DNA of 64,000 nucleotides, from NCBI RefSeq assembly GCF_000711695.1, contig NW_013546993.1:62001-126000 (forward strand), in the 5' to 3' direction. The notes below the pieces were generated by a model. It had not been told where the DNA came from. It ran no database searches and worked only from the letters and a program-made list of their open reading frames with translations. The translations under genes and the position numbers were made by a program. Source of the stretch: Tilletiaria anomala UBC 951 (Eukaryota; Basidiomycota; Exobasidiomycetes; Georgefischeriales; Tilletiariaceae). Shown here piece after piece: positions 34,643-45,310 of the stretch. The stretch's first letter is position 1; each line of letters begins with the position of its first letter.

Positions 34643-36428
34643 CTATACGCGCTTTTGCTCGATCGGGTTGCGATCCTTGAAGCAAGCATCGTACGTGACG
34701 CGCTTGACGCGCTCCCAGAAGCCCCAACCGGCGTACCAGTACGCCGCACCGAACGCTGCGCCTCTGCCAAAGTACGAACAAGGAGCAGAGTGAGGGAAGG
34801 AGGCGGGGGAGTCAGCATAGGCAACACGCAAACATCGAAGCACGGCAGACACGCACCCGAGATGTGCCCAATGATCGAACATCCTCCAGCCACGCACGAC
34901 GCCGAGGAGATCAGTGAGGACCATGGCACCAACGCCCCAGGTGATGGGGAAGGCAATGAAGGGGACAAAGATGATGCCCACGCGCGCATCGGGCAGCGCA
35001 CAGGCGGCCATGACCAACGCGGCGTATACGGCGCCACTGGATCCGAGCGAGGCGTGCGAGACGAACTCAGCGAGGCGGGCGCGCAGTTCGGCGTTGTCGT
35101 GCGCATTTGCGCGGCCGGGCCCGGCGCGCCAGTTGCGGAAGGCGGCCGAGGAGCGCACGGCGCGCCGAAAGCGCATGGCAAGCACAGCATGGCTTAACAA
35201 CGCGGCAACAGTGCCGGCCACGGCGAAGAATGCAACAAAGTGCGGCGCATGGCTCGGCTCGGGGAGCATGCCGCCACTGTGCGCGTGTGCCTGCTGCCGC
35301 CGGTGCTCGGTCAGGCTGAACGGCGAGGCCAGCGGCCAGGCCGGGCTGAGGAACGCGGCGGCGCCAAAGGACCACAAAGCGAGCGTGTTGAACAGGTAGT
35401 GCACTGGCGCCTGGTGCGAGAAGGTCGACGTGAGCAGCGTCGACACTTTGCGCGTCCCGTTTAGCCAGGGCGCATGCACGAACGTGCGGAAGAGGAATGG
35501 GTACAAACTCGGGACGAGCAGGAATGCGCCGAACACGGCCGTGTTGAGTGCGATGATCGGAACAACACCCTCTTTGGATGGCGAGAGGTTGAGGTAGCTG
35601 GGGAGGAGGAAATGGGAGGAAAGAGCTGCCTGTGAGCCTTCGAGCTTTAAGTGTATATAGCATCTCGCAGAGCCTGCCAGCTGCTTACCTTTCAGCAAGA
35701 ATGACATAGCTTCTCCCAACAAACTCCTTGACTCCATCCGGCAGGTGCAGCTGGTCACACCAGCCGACGAGCGACGTGAGCGTGCGGCCATAGCGCTCCG
35801 CGGCGACCTGCTTTTTTGCCGCGCGCAGCTGGCCCTCGCTGACGCCGTGCTCGCTCCGGGTTGCAGCGCCGAGCGCGCGCGCAGCGAACGAGGCAAAGTC
35901 GCCAAACGGCCCGCTCTCTTCACGGATGCGGCGCGCGAGCGCGTCCGCATCTGCGAGCGTGAAGTACGCCGCGAGGCCGAACGCGGCGGCGGCGAGCAGA
36001 GCGCAGAATGCAAACGCGCGCAACACGCTCGGCGCGCGCAGCGACAGCAGATAGCGCGCTTCTTGCTCGGCGCTGTGGAAGGTCTCCGCGGGTTGGAGTG
36101 GCGATGCGGCAAACACGGCTGGAGCGGCGTCAAAGCTAGCAGGGCGTATGTCGGCGATGGGTTGCTGGCTGTTCCATCGTCCTGAGGGGTGGAGCTGCGG
36201 ATCGGCGGCGTGCAAATGCGGCGGGGGAGAATGCGCGCTTGGCTCTGCGCGGCGCGGCTGGGAGCATGGTAACGAGCGCGTCGCAAAGCCCCGCCTGCGT
36301 GCGCCCGCACCTGTGCTCGTTTCCGCAGTGCAGCTGCGCCAGCGCTGGTTTGCCTGCTGCGCCCAGAACGACGCTAGTGGGAGTAGCGAGACGCGACGGG
36401 CCGTCGGCGCGACGGCCAAGGTGCGCAT
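34643..36428 (-). CDS. Mitochondrial rhomboid protease (Pcp1/PARL type)
   Basis: Exons 36428-35689, 35597-34857 and 34763-34643 give 533 residues. The chosen start, MRTLAVAPTARRVSLLPLAS, begins a basic presequence. An earlier ATG at 36647 in the same frame would add 73 residues. An N-terminal membrane segment (FAFCALLAAAAFGLAAYFTL) precedes the six-helix rhomboid core, as in Pcp1/PARL. The catalytic serine sits in GSSGAVYA, and the histidine in MFDHWAHLGGAAFGAA, restored by removing intron 2 (34764-34856). These intramembrane serine proteases mature inner-membrane proteins such as the dynamin Mgm1. Intron 2 is 93 nt and stop-free in frame. A long loop near residues 330-400 is larger than in yeast Pcp1. 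Family call is firm; mitochondrial location is inferred. Confidence 0.92.
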
Positions 36429-37541
36429 GTGTGAATCAGAATCAGGATGCGGTGCATGGGGAGGGGGCCAGCACGCGGTCACGCATCGCACGATGGCGTG
36501 ATGAGCTTGCGCTGGCGGCCCTGCGCCAAGCAGCAGCTTGCGGTGGGGCACAAGCGGTGTGTTGTTGTTTCTCAGCGCGGCTTGCACGCTGCAAACGCGC
36601 TGCTGAATCAGCAGCTGCGCCCCGAGCGAGGACGGCGACAGTTTCATCGTGCGCCTGGGATCGGCGGCCTCCTCCTCACCCGCTCCCAACGCGAGCCGGT
36701 TGCGCGCACCTAGAGTCCGTCCTCGTCGACGGCGCCGGCAAGGCGGTGAGAGCAGTCGTAAGCTCCGCTTACAGGAACGCAACCGTGTACGGCGGTGCGC
36801 TGGTCGAGAGCGGGGCTGCTGGGGATGTGTGAGGTGGGCATGTAGTCTGGCTGTGTTGTGTACCCATGGCACGTGCCAGTGGTCCAGCAGCAGCAGCCAC
36901 GTTGCGTCCATGCACGCCTGCTCCACCCGCTTTGATGGTTCACAAAGGGGATAATGATGACGACTTGTTTTCTTTTTTTCCCTGTTGCTTTCTTTTTTAT
37001 CAGGTTCACTTTTTCCCCAGTGTTCTTGCCTTTTCTTTTCTTTCCTTCTCTTCGCTTCTCTTCTCTTCTCGCCTTCTCTTCTTTTTTTTCAGAAGCAATC
37101 TTTTCGGCCGAGAGAGTGCGGAATGGGACGAACTGCACTGGGCGAGTCGAAAGGAACGTGTGTGTGATGTGGGCTGGGCACGCCATCGCCCACTGCTGAG
37201 CTCGCCACTTCTTGTCCCGACTGGAGACTCTGCCAGCGAGAGGAGAAATGGTGTGATGGTGTGATGGCTGACTGCGGGTGAATGACTGACTCTACTCTGT
37301 CCACCGCCAGGCCAAGCAGCGCTGGCACTCAACTGCAATACCACACGCAAACACAAACGCAAACACGGACGCAAACCCGTTCCCCAATCCCTCCTTCCCC
37401 CCCTCCCCGGCTATTGATCCCTCTCTGCCCCAGCTGGTTGCCTGGCCTGCTGCACTGCCGATGGGGACACCACGCTCACGCCCACACAGCTCGGACGGCA
37501 GCTGGTGCTCATGAGCACCAGCCAGCCTGCCGTCTGCCAAA
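36429..37541. other. Divergent region between rhomboid and Met30-like genes
   Basis: About 1.1 kb. The left part (to about 36900) is open in the rhomboid frame and may be its leader or an extended N-terminus. The right part carries a pyrimidine-rich tract, listed separately, and probably the promoter of the F-box/WD40 gene. Confidence 0.45.
36966..37091. repeat. Polypyrimidine (CT-rich) low-complexity tract
   Basis: The plus strand is almost only C and T for about 125 bases, with runs such as CTTCTCTTCTCTTCTC. Such tracts are common just upstream of transcription starts in highly expressed fungal genes, here in the sense of the gene starting at 37542. It could also contain an intron acceptor in the leader (TTTTTTTTCAG). 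Confidence 0.6.
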
Positions 37542-40500
37542 ATGGCGCCAGAGACGGCCGCGCCGCCACCAGAAAGGCCTCATGAACCCGCTGCTGCTAC
37601 TACGTCTCGTATCGGCGATCTGCAGCAGCAGCATCAACTGTACCGTCATCAACCCGCTCTCCACACCCAGCACTCGGTAGAAGCAGATTGGCAGCAAGGA
37701 AACGCAAGCAGCAGAGAAGACCAAGACTGCAACTCGCAGTCATTCAACCCCTCGTCAACACCAGAGACACTCAGCCTGCTGCTCCCACCACGCCCATCCG
37801 CGCCACTCCTGCGCAGCCTCTTCTCCGCCAGCTCGTCTGCAGCAGCCGGCATCGCGCAACCGTGTCCCGCCCCCACCGTAGCGGGCAAGAGCAGGCAGGA
37901 CGCGCTGTCTTGGGACGAATCCTTCCTCCAAGGCCGAGGTGAGGCAAGCAGAAACGCAGGCGTAACTGTAAAACAGATGGCCACGACCGCTGTGGCGGCT
38001 TGTGCAACGACTCAGCAGGAACAGCCTCTCAGTTGTGCCACTGGGCATTCGCACCCGATGGTCGCGCAGCTCACAGCCGCAACTGCACCCATCGCCGTCG
38101 GTGCTGGGGCTGGGGCTGCACCTCCCAGCAATGTGCAGCAGCCTTCCTCCTCCAGCTCCTTCCAGGCATCGATTCAGCGATATAGCGACTACTTCCCGCC
38201 CACCACGGCGACTGCCGCCGGTAACGCGGCCGCGGTCCTGCCTTCCCAACCATTCCAATCCGCCCCCGGGGTCGGAGCAGCGCTCGAACCAGACGCAGGA
38301 GCAGGGATATTTCTTGCACCAGCAACAGCAACAACCTCAGCGGGGACGACACCGCTCGTACCGTCACCGAGCCGCAAGCTCTGCGTGCGGCACCAGCGCA
38401 TGGCGGACGAAGGGACCACCGCCAAGCTGCAAAAGGTCAGTTGCTGTTTGCTCCCACTTCGTTTGTCTCTCTTTCTCTTTTTCCGTTTTTTGCCTCTCCC
38501 TCCCCCCCTACCCCCCGGGCACTGCCGCACACGCAGCCGCAAGCTTTTATTATGCTACCTCTACTCCCTTGCTTTACGGCTTGGGTCTCCCAGGAGGTTA
38601 TGCACTTGTCACGCTTGCCAGATCAAATTCTCTTCAGGCGCACAGTTTGAGACGGCGTCCTTGCTTGACCACCTTCCCTCCCTCTCCTTTGTGTTTGTGG
38701 AAAGGTCGGGGCTCGGGTAAAGTGGGACGTCTGTTATAGAAGATGCGGCACATTTCTTTTCCACCTGCATTCCTCCCTTCTTTCTTCGGCATTCTTTTCT
38801 TCGTTTCTAGCCGTCACTTGTGTTGGCTTAACGCTTAGCTGCCCTCAACGAGACTGCTCGCTGACGTATATACCTTGCCTTTCTGCTGCACGTTCTGGTC
38901 CTACAGTCGATCGAATCGCTCCCGCTCGCGGACCAGCGCGCGGTCAACTCGGTCTGGTCGATCTTCAGCAGCTCGTCGAACGCGCGCCGCGCACTGATTC
39001 TGCAGGGTATCCTGACCATGTGCTGCTTCTCGCAGCTCTCACTGCTCTCATCGGAACTTGCGCTGGCGATCCGCATTGACCCGTTCAGCCTGTTCCCGCG
39101 CGAGGTCGCGCTCAAGGTCCTCAGCTTTACCGACGCCATCACCCTCGGCCGCGCCGCGCAGGTCAGCCGCGCTTGGCGCGAACTTGCGGATGACGATCTG
39201 CTGTGGCGCAATATGTGCGAGCAGCATATTGAGCGCAAGTGTGAAAAGTGCGGCTGGGGCCTCCCCCTGCTCAACGACAAGAAGCGCAGGCGCAAGATCA
39301 AGACATCCGCTGCAGCGTACCCGCCTCAGCAGCAACAGCACCAACAACAACAGCATGCGCAAGCGCAGAGTAACACAGCTCCCTCGACCTCTTCACTCGC
39401 TGCAGCGCAACAGTCGCAGACCACCAGCGATAGCGACGGCACCGGCGCCAGCGCCAGCACTACCACTACCACCAGTAGCAATGGCAATCTCAAGCGCAAT
39501 ATCACAGCAGCTGCGAATGCGGCGGCCCTCGAGAAGCGTCACGGTGCTGCTTCGCGGCCGCCCTCGCCTGTTGCGTCGAGCAGCGGCACGCAAGCTTCGA
39601 AAAGCGAACGAGCCGCAAAGCGGCACTGCACGGGATCCGCACGCGCAAGCTCAGGCACCAGCAGCAGCGGCAGCGATGATCCAAACGTCGCAACCGCGCT
39701 CATCTCGCCCGTGACCACCGGCGCGCAGGTGCAGCCGCTGACGCGGCCATGGAAGTCGGTGTACTGCGAGCGCCTGATGATCGAGCGCAATTGGCGCGCC
39801 GGGCGTTACACCGTGCGCACACTGCAAGGGCACACCGATGGCATCATGTGTTTGCAGTTCAGCGAGGCGCTCACGCACCCCGCATTTCCCATCCTCATTA
39901 CTGGCAGTTACGACCGCACGGCGCGCGTTTGGAACCTCGAGACAGGCAAGGAACTGCGCGTGCTTAAGGGCCACACGCGCGGCGTGCGCTGCCTCCAGTT
40001 CGACGAGGCCAAGCTTATTACTGGCAGCATGGACCGCACGCTCAAGATCTGGGACTGGCGCTCCGGCCAGCTCATCCGCACGCTCGAGGGGCACACCGCC
40101 GGTATCGTCTGCCTGCACTACAACGACCAGATCCTCGCGAGCGGCAGCCAGGACAGCAACATTAAGGTCTGGAACTTCAAGACTGGCACATGCTTCACGC
40201 TGAAAGGGCACGAGGACTGGATCAATGCTGTACAGCTGTGGTCCGGGCCGAAGAAAGCCATCGCAAACAGCAGCGCCACCAGCAGCAATGGCAGCGCCAG
40301 CGAGCCCATCGCAGACAGCAACGCCAACGCGGAGGACACGCCGCCCACTTTTCTCTTCTCCGCCTCGGACGACTGCACGATCCGTCTGTGGGACCTGCAG
40401 CACAAAGAGTGTCTGATGACGTACGAAGGACACGTCGGACAGGTACAGAGCATCAAGCTCGTCATGCTCGATGAGGACGCCGTGCTCAAGCTGAGCCGTG

Positions 40501-41414
40501 GCGCCGCTAGTGGTCCCGTGGCGGGCAAGCCCGACGCTGATCGGCGCGGTCGCGAGGCTCGAGGCCGCGGGAGCGACGGCGAAGACGGAGACGCGCGCGG
40601 GCGCGGCCCTTCTCCCTTGAGCATGCAGAATGGAGACACGAGTGCGCACTGCGGATACAACCCTCCGAATGTACCTGGCGGGCGGGCGCCGAACACGAAC
40701 CAGCCGGACCTACCGGAACTGTTCTACAGCGCAGCAGCCGCTGTTGCTTCCACCTCAGCACGCTCAGCAGCAGCAGGCACGAGAAGTGCGCCCTTCGCAG
40801 AGCAGCACCGTAGGCCTTCCCTCGACCCTTCCGCGTCGGAGCGTGGCATACCGCCGCAACTGCTCAAGCTGCAAGATCGCCTCAGCGCCGCTGGGCTCGT
40901 CCCGCTGCTCCCTTTCGACGCCGAGATGAGCGACATTGACGGTGGCCTATCTGAGTTTGAGAGCGGCGCCAGCAACGACGCACGCCTCGGCCGGGCATCG
41001 AACGCGCCGCACATCCGCAACCAGCACGACCAACCCGCGCTCGCGGGTAGCAAGAAGCGCTCAGACTCCAAGTCGCCCGCGCGCCAACGCACCTGCTCGC
41101 GCCCGCGTCCGGTCCTGCTGTCCGGCTCACTGGACAACACGCTCAAGATCTTCGATGTTCGCACAGGCCGCTGCATCCGCTCGCTCTTTGGGCACATCGA
41201 GGGCATCTGGGGCGTCGACGTGGATAAGCTGCGCATCGTCAGCGCCAGCCACGACCGCACGATCAAAATCTGGGACCGCGACTCGGCTCACTGCACCAGC
41301 ACGCTCGTCGGTCATCGCGCCGCCGTTACCTGTATCGCGCTCGGCGACGACAAGATCGTCAGCGGCAGCGATGATGCCGAAATCAAGATTTGGTCCTTTG
41401 GGCAAGATCCGTAG
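37542..41414 (+). CDS. MET30: F-box/WD40 protein, Met30/SconB-like SCF substrate receptor
   Basis: Two exons, 37542-38435 and 38907-41414, give 1133 residues. Intron 1 is 472 nt, by far the longest found here. The join gives RKLCVRHQRMADEGTTAKLQ followed by SIESLPLADQRAVNSVWSIF, the segment that precedes the F-box in Met30 proteins. The F-box is near 358-405 (LFPREVALKVLSFTDAITLG). WD40 repeats begin near 600 (RTLQGHTDGIMCLQF) and continue to the end with GSYDRTARVWN, GSMDRTLKIWD, GSQDSNIKVWN, SDDCTIRLWD, GSLDNTLKIFD, SHDRTIKIWD and GSDDAEIKIWS. About 200 residues of disordered sequence interrupt the propeller after the fifth repeat. Met30 recruits transcription factors such as Met4 to the SCF ubiquitin ligase, shutting off sulphur assimilation. 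The first 270 residues are Gln/Ser/Ala rich. Orthology to Met30 is inferred. Confidence 0.9.
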
Positions 41415-41502
41415 TTATTTATCGCAGCGCACGCTCCCTCTGCTTTTGGATTTCTCAGCACAGATGCACTGCTTCCTTGCATTTTGATACACTCCTAGTA
41501 CA

Positions 41503-43405
41503 TCACTTGCGCTCCTGGCGCCACTTTGTCAACAGACTCTTGTAATGCTCAAATCTATCTGCCAGTTGTTGAAGGTACTGCTCGTCATTCTCATTCTTCA
41601 TTTCCCCCGCATGTACTTTCAGTGAATCGTTTCCGCTCATTTCCGACCAGAAGGTTTGATCCGGTACCTTCTTGGCGAGCAGTTCGAAACGGATGGACTC
41701 AAGGTCCTTGTTCTCGCCATGTTGGAGCGCCAGGCTGGTCACGCCCGCCCACACACGAGCTGCGTTGGGACTGTCATACCCACCTCCTCCCAGCAGGAGT
41801 GTCGCTTTGTCCCTTTTGAGAATTCTCCCAATCACGTCGAGATATCCTGCAGAGCAGAGGTTCCATACACCGTGTGGGTCTCCGGCGGCACCGTCCGTGC
41901 CGCATTGTACCACAATTGCCTGCGGCTGGAGCGGTCGAGCCGATGTTCAAAATACAACAGATTCCAAATTGTCTGTAGGTGGGATGGGAGTCCTCGGATC
42001 AAGCGCCATCAGAACTCACCTCGAATGTCTCGATAATCGGATCGATGCACGACGCATACACAGCGGATAGAGTTTCCGACGTGGCACCAGGTCTCAAGGG
42101 GAGGCTGAGCGCATGTGCCGGTGCGCTTTCTGGTCCGCTTGACACTTGAAAAGATCCGTTTGCACTCTCGCGGGTGTCACGGCAAGGAAAGAATCCTTGA
42201 GCGTGGTGGTGTACAGAGAGGGTTAACACGGACGAGCTCGAATAGAATGCTTGCTCCTAGACAATTGCAGTCAGCAAATATCGTCAATACTATTCGGCAG
42301 GGAAGTTGCAGATGTAAAAGAACACTGACAACCCCATCGCCCCAGTGTAGATCCAAGTCTAAGTAGAGCACACGCTCGAAACGCGTTAGTATGGTCTTCT
42401 GTTTCCTGCTGCCAGACCCCACGTTTCTCGACTGCGGCACTTTTCGAGGCCTTTTGAGAGCGAGAATTCCGAGCACGATGTCATTCACGTAGCAGAAACC
42501 TGCCGCTTTGCTTCTGTGCGCATGATGTCTGGGTGAAATGGGGCGCAAGAGCGCGATCCCTTAAGCGAGCCGCCAGTCTCACCTAACTCCATCAAGACAA
42601 GTACGTGGCCCTCACCTTCCTCCGTCCCACACGATTGTAACATCCGCCTGATGGTTCGCTAGCAGGTCGGCAGCATGAATCGTAGCTCCTGCGACAGTTC
42701 GCACATGTTGCGCAAGAAGCGGGAAGCGGGGGCAGTCCTAAAGCAAATCAGAAGGGTGAACATCTCAGCCGTCAGGATTGGGGCCCATAGTTAGGAATGC
42801 TGCATGCGAAGACTGACGTCTTCCAGGCCAAACTGAGATTCTCTCTTGCTTTGGCTCTGCACATTAGCCTTGGACTTGGTATCAAAGCGCGGTCGTTTGG
42901 TCGGAGATGCAAGGGCCGAATTTGCTTCGTGTCCCTCACTGGTGTCCCCTTTCAAGGACGCTTCTCCGAGGAGTGCCTTGACATAGCAGGTATCATGAAA
43001 AGCCATGAGCTGTTCGTCGGATGCGAGAGGCGAGATGACGAGTTTTGCGCGCCTGTGTTCTGATGGCTTGGAGCCTTGCTCGGGAAAAATATAGCTGGCA
43101 TCGGGATCGAGCATGCGCTTGAGTTCAGCGAGCTCACTTTCTTCTCCACCATCGCTGGAGGCACATGATGAGCTGTTCGAGCTTTCTTTCACAGGTTGCT
43201 CTGATGTCTCTGCAGGGTCCAGAAGGCCGAGATGGTAGACAAGACTGTGCACACACGATGACCGCCCGGGATGACAAACAAGAGCGTCGGAAGATCGAAT
43301 CAGGTCCGGCGAGACGAGATAAGCGACTCGTTTGCCTTCCGGTTGCCTTCCACCAGGCGACGCTTGTAGCAGTTTCTCTCGCTTTTCCACTTCGGACGAG
43401 GACAT
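41503..43405 (-). CDS. Histone deacetylase, class I-like (HOS/HDAC8-like)
   Basis: Exons 43405-42818, 42737-42616, 42528-42330, 42256-42020 and 41925-41503 give 522 residues. It is a zinc-dependent lysine deacetylase acting on histones or other proteins. Landmarks: [20 protein letters not shown] with the active-site histidine pair, [12 protein letters not shown], the zinc ligands in [26 protein letters not shown] (third ligand), and the catalytic tyrosine in [16 protein letters not shown]. All catalytic positions appear present. The usual second His of DLHHGDG is replaced by Trp. An acidic and Ser-rich insert lies at about 75-115 and another near 165-190. The ATG at 43405 is the first in frame; a TATATA run lies about 45 bases upstream. 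The stop is 88 bases from that of the convergent WD40 gene. Confidence 0.93.
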
Positions 43406-43936
43406 ATTGGGACGGGTTTGAAGCGCTAGCTTCCTACCAACCAGAGAAACTATATATCGCACAGACGTAACCGTAAATTATTCGAACAATAAATACATCG
43501 CCAACGCTGCGACATAAGGGGAGATTTCGCAGCCGAACAAGCAGCCGACAATTCAGAAAGTAGGGTTCTATACACTCTCCATTTCGACCTCACTACTTTT
43601 TGACCGTGATCGAATGCAGATGGATCCTCACATTCGACGAAGGCTCTTGTTTCCGAACGAGGTCACTACATATCTACATAGTGACGGTCTGGTGAGCGAG
43701 GACGGTTAAGGGATCATAATGCATCCCTTGGTGGAGTAGTGGCATCAATCATGGACTGGAGGCATTCGCATGATTGGATTCCTGATGAATTTACCACACC
43801 CAACGATTCGCAAGATGTTATATATTCAGGCAAGCCAAAGCAATGCTTGACGTTCTCCGAGCATGTCTCTTCTCCTCTACCAGAAGGCGCAAATTAAGAC
43901 CTCAACGGTATGAGCCTGGACAGATCTAGTTTTTAG
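43406..43936. other. Intergenic spacer
   Basis: About 530 bases, containing the TATATA run at about 43450 likely used by the deacetylase gene. No gene seen. Confidence 0.45.
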
Positions 43937-44749
43937 TCACTTTGATCCTAGGAGCTCCTTGACGACAGCGCTGACGACCTGCCCGGGTGCTTTGCCCTTA
44001 TCCAGTCGTTTGCTCAATTCCCCCATGACTTTGCCCATCGCACCTTTTACCGGAATGATCTGCTTCCCCTCGCCGGAGAGGCCAAGTTCCTGTATCACTT
44101 GCTGCACGATTTGCATGATCTCTTCGCGCGTCATCTCTTTTGGCAGGAATTTCTTGATCAGCTCGATCTGCTCGTCCTCCTTTGCTGCGAGGTCCTCTCG
44201 CGGGGATGGCTTAGCGGCGCGGTATTGCGCTGCTGCTTCTTGTCGTTTGGTAACAGCTTTCTGGAGGATAGAGATGATGCTTGGCTGGGGTGATTTGCTG
44301 TCTGAAGCGGAAGCCTGTTTCTCTGCATATTGGAATTCGGAGAGAAGAGCCTGCCGAAATCATCAAACACAAAGCTTAGCAAAGGCGCTCAACAAAGCCC
44401 GGAAGCAGGCGGCAAACAATGCGTGACCTACCCTGAATACTCCACTGGCATTCGCATCCTTTGCCTTCATGCTGTTCTTGAGCTCGCTTTTCAATAGGGC
44501 AAGCAGGTCCGCATCACCGTTCGTCGAGCTGCCCCTGGATTCCATTCGCCTCGAGGAAGCTAGTGGAAAAGGCGACCGCAGGTGCAAATTTGCGCCACAT
44601 CCCGAGCAATATTTAGATATGTCCTTGCAGATGAGAAACATGTACCACTCACTGGCAAAACTAGCCTTCACGACTTGAAGTGCCTGTTGGGCACGGGAGG
44701 CTTGCGCCGCGCACACTGCGCATCGCTGGACTCTACCTCCAATCATCAT
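43937..44749 (-). CDS. AIM41: GatB/YqeY-domain mitochondrial protein, AIM41 type
   Basis: Exons 44749-44653, 44559-44432 and 44350-43937 give 212 residues. The N-terminus (MMIGGRVQRCAVCAAQASRA) is basic and lacks acids, as in mitochondrial presequences. The YqeY fold follows: LLALLKSELKNSMKAKDANA, SGVFRALLSEFQYAEKQ, AVTKRQEAAAQYRAAKPSPR, LIKKFLPKEMTREEIMQIVQ and GAMGKVMGELSKRLDKGKAP. The C-terminal half matches the tRNA-binding tail of GatB, but no amidotransferase domain is present. Yeast Aim41 is a mitochondrial protein of unclear function. Exon joins keep phase. Confidence 0.93.
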
Positions 44750-45310
44750 TGTATAGAAAGAAGGTGACCTAGCAGGTGCACTGTAGCCAAGTCGAATCAG
44801 CGTTGAAACTAAATGGTTCCAGAATTTTGGAACCTAGTGTCCTGATCCAAAGTGCAGTCAAGGCTCAACATGGGCACCTCATGACGTCGAGGAAGGATAG
44901 CGAAGCGTTGGTTGAAAACACAGGGGACATGTTGCACCGAAAACCGGGCATCCCCTGCGACCAGCCAATATCCCACAAGGCTGGCTAGAATGGACTCGAT
45001 GGTCGATGATGCTGACGGCTCTACAGACGGCTGCTGCTGTTTTGGTTTCATTACGGCAATTGCCGTTCTTTCCTTTGCTTTGCATCTCAGTCGTCGGCCT
45101 GTATAGCACGCGCGCAGTTGTAGGGGTGCAAAGGCCACATCTCGCGAAGGCGTCGCTTCGCTGGCGTGGTAGAACTCGCGGAACGGCCAAAGCTCCAGAC
45201 TCGATTTTGGAATCCGTTGCTCCTTGATGCAAACTGCATGCTCTTCACGCGTCTTATTGATTACCTTGCTCTCAGATAGTCCATTGTCTTGATCTGGGTC
45301 GAAGGTCAAC
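44750..45310. other. Divergent promoter region
   Basis: About 560 bases between AIM41 (minus) and the cysteine synthase gene (plus). A long minus-strand frame crosses it from the coding exon of the next gene, with no family features. Likely two promoters. Confidence 0.45.

Noticed and set aside
39651-40649. Minus-strand frame of 332 codons within the WD40 gene
   Set aside because: It is the antisense of the WD40 repeats, with composition fully explained by codon bias of the plus strand.
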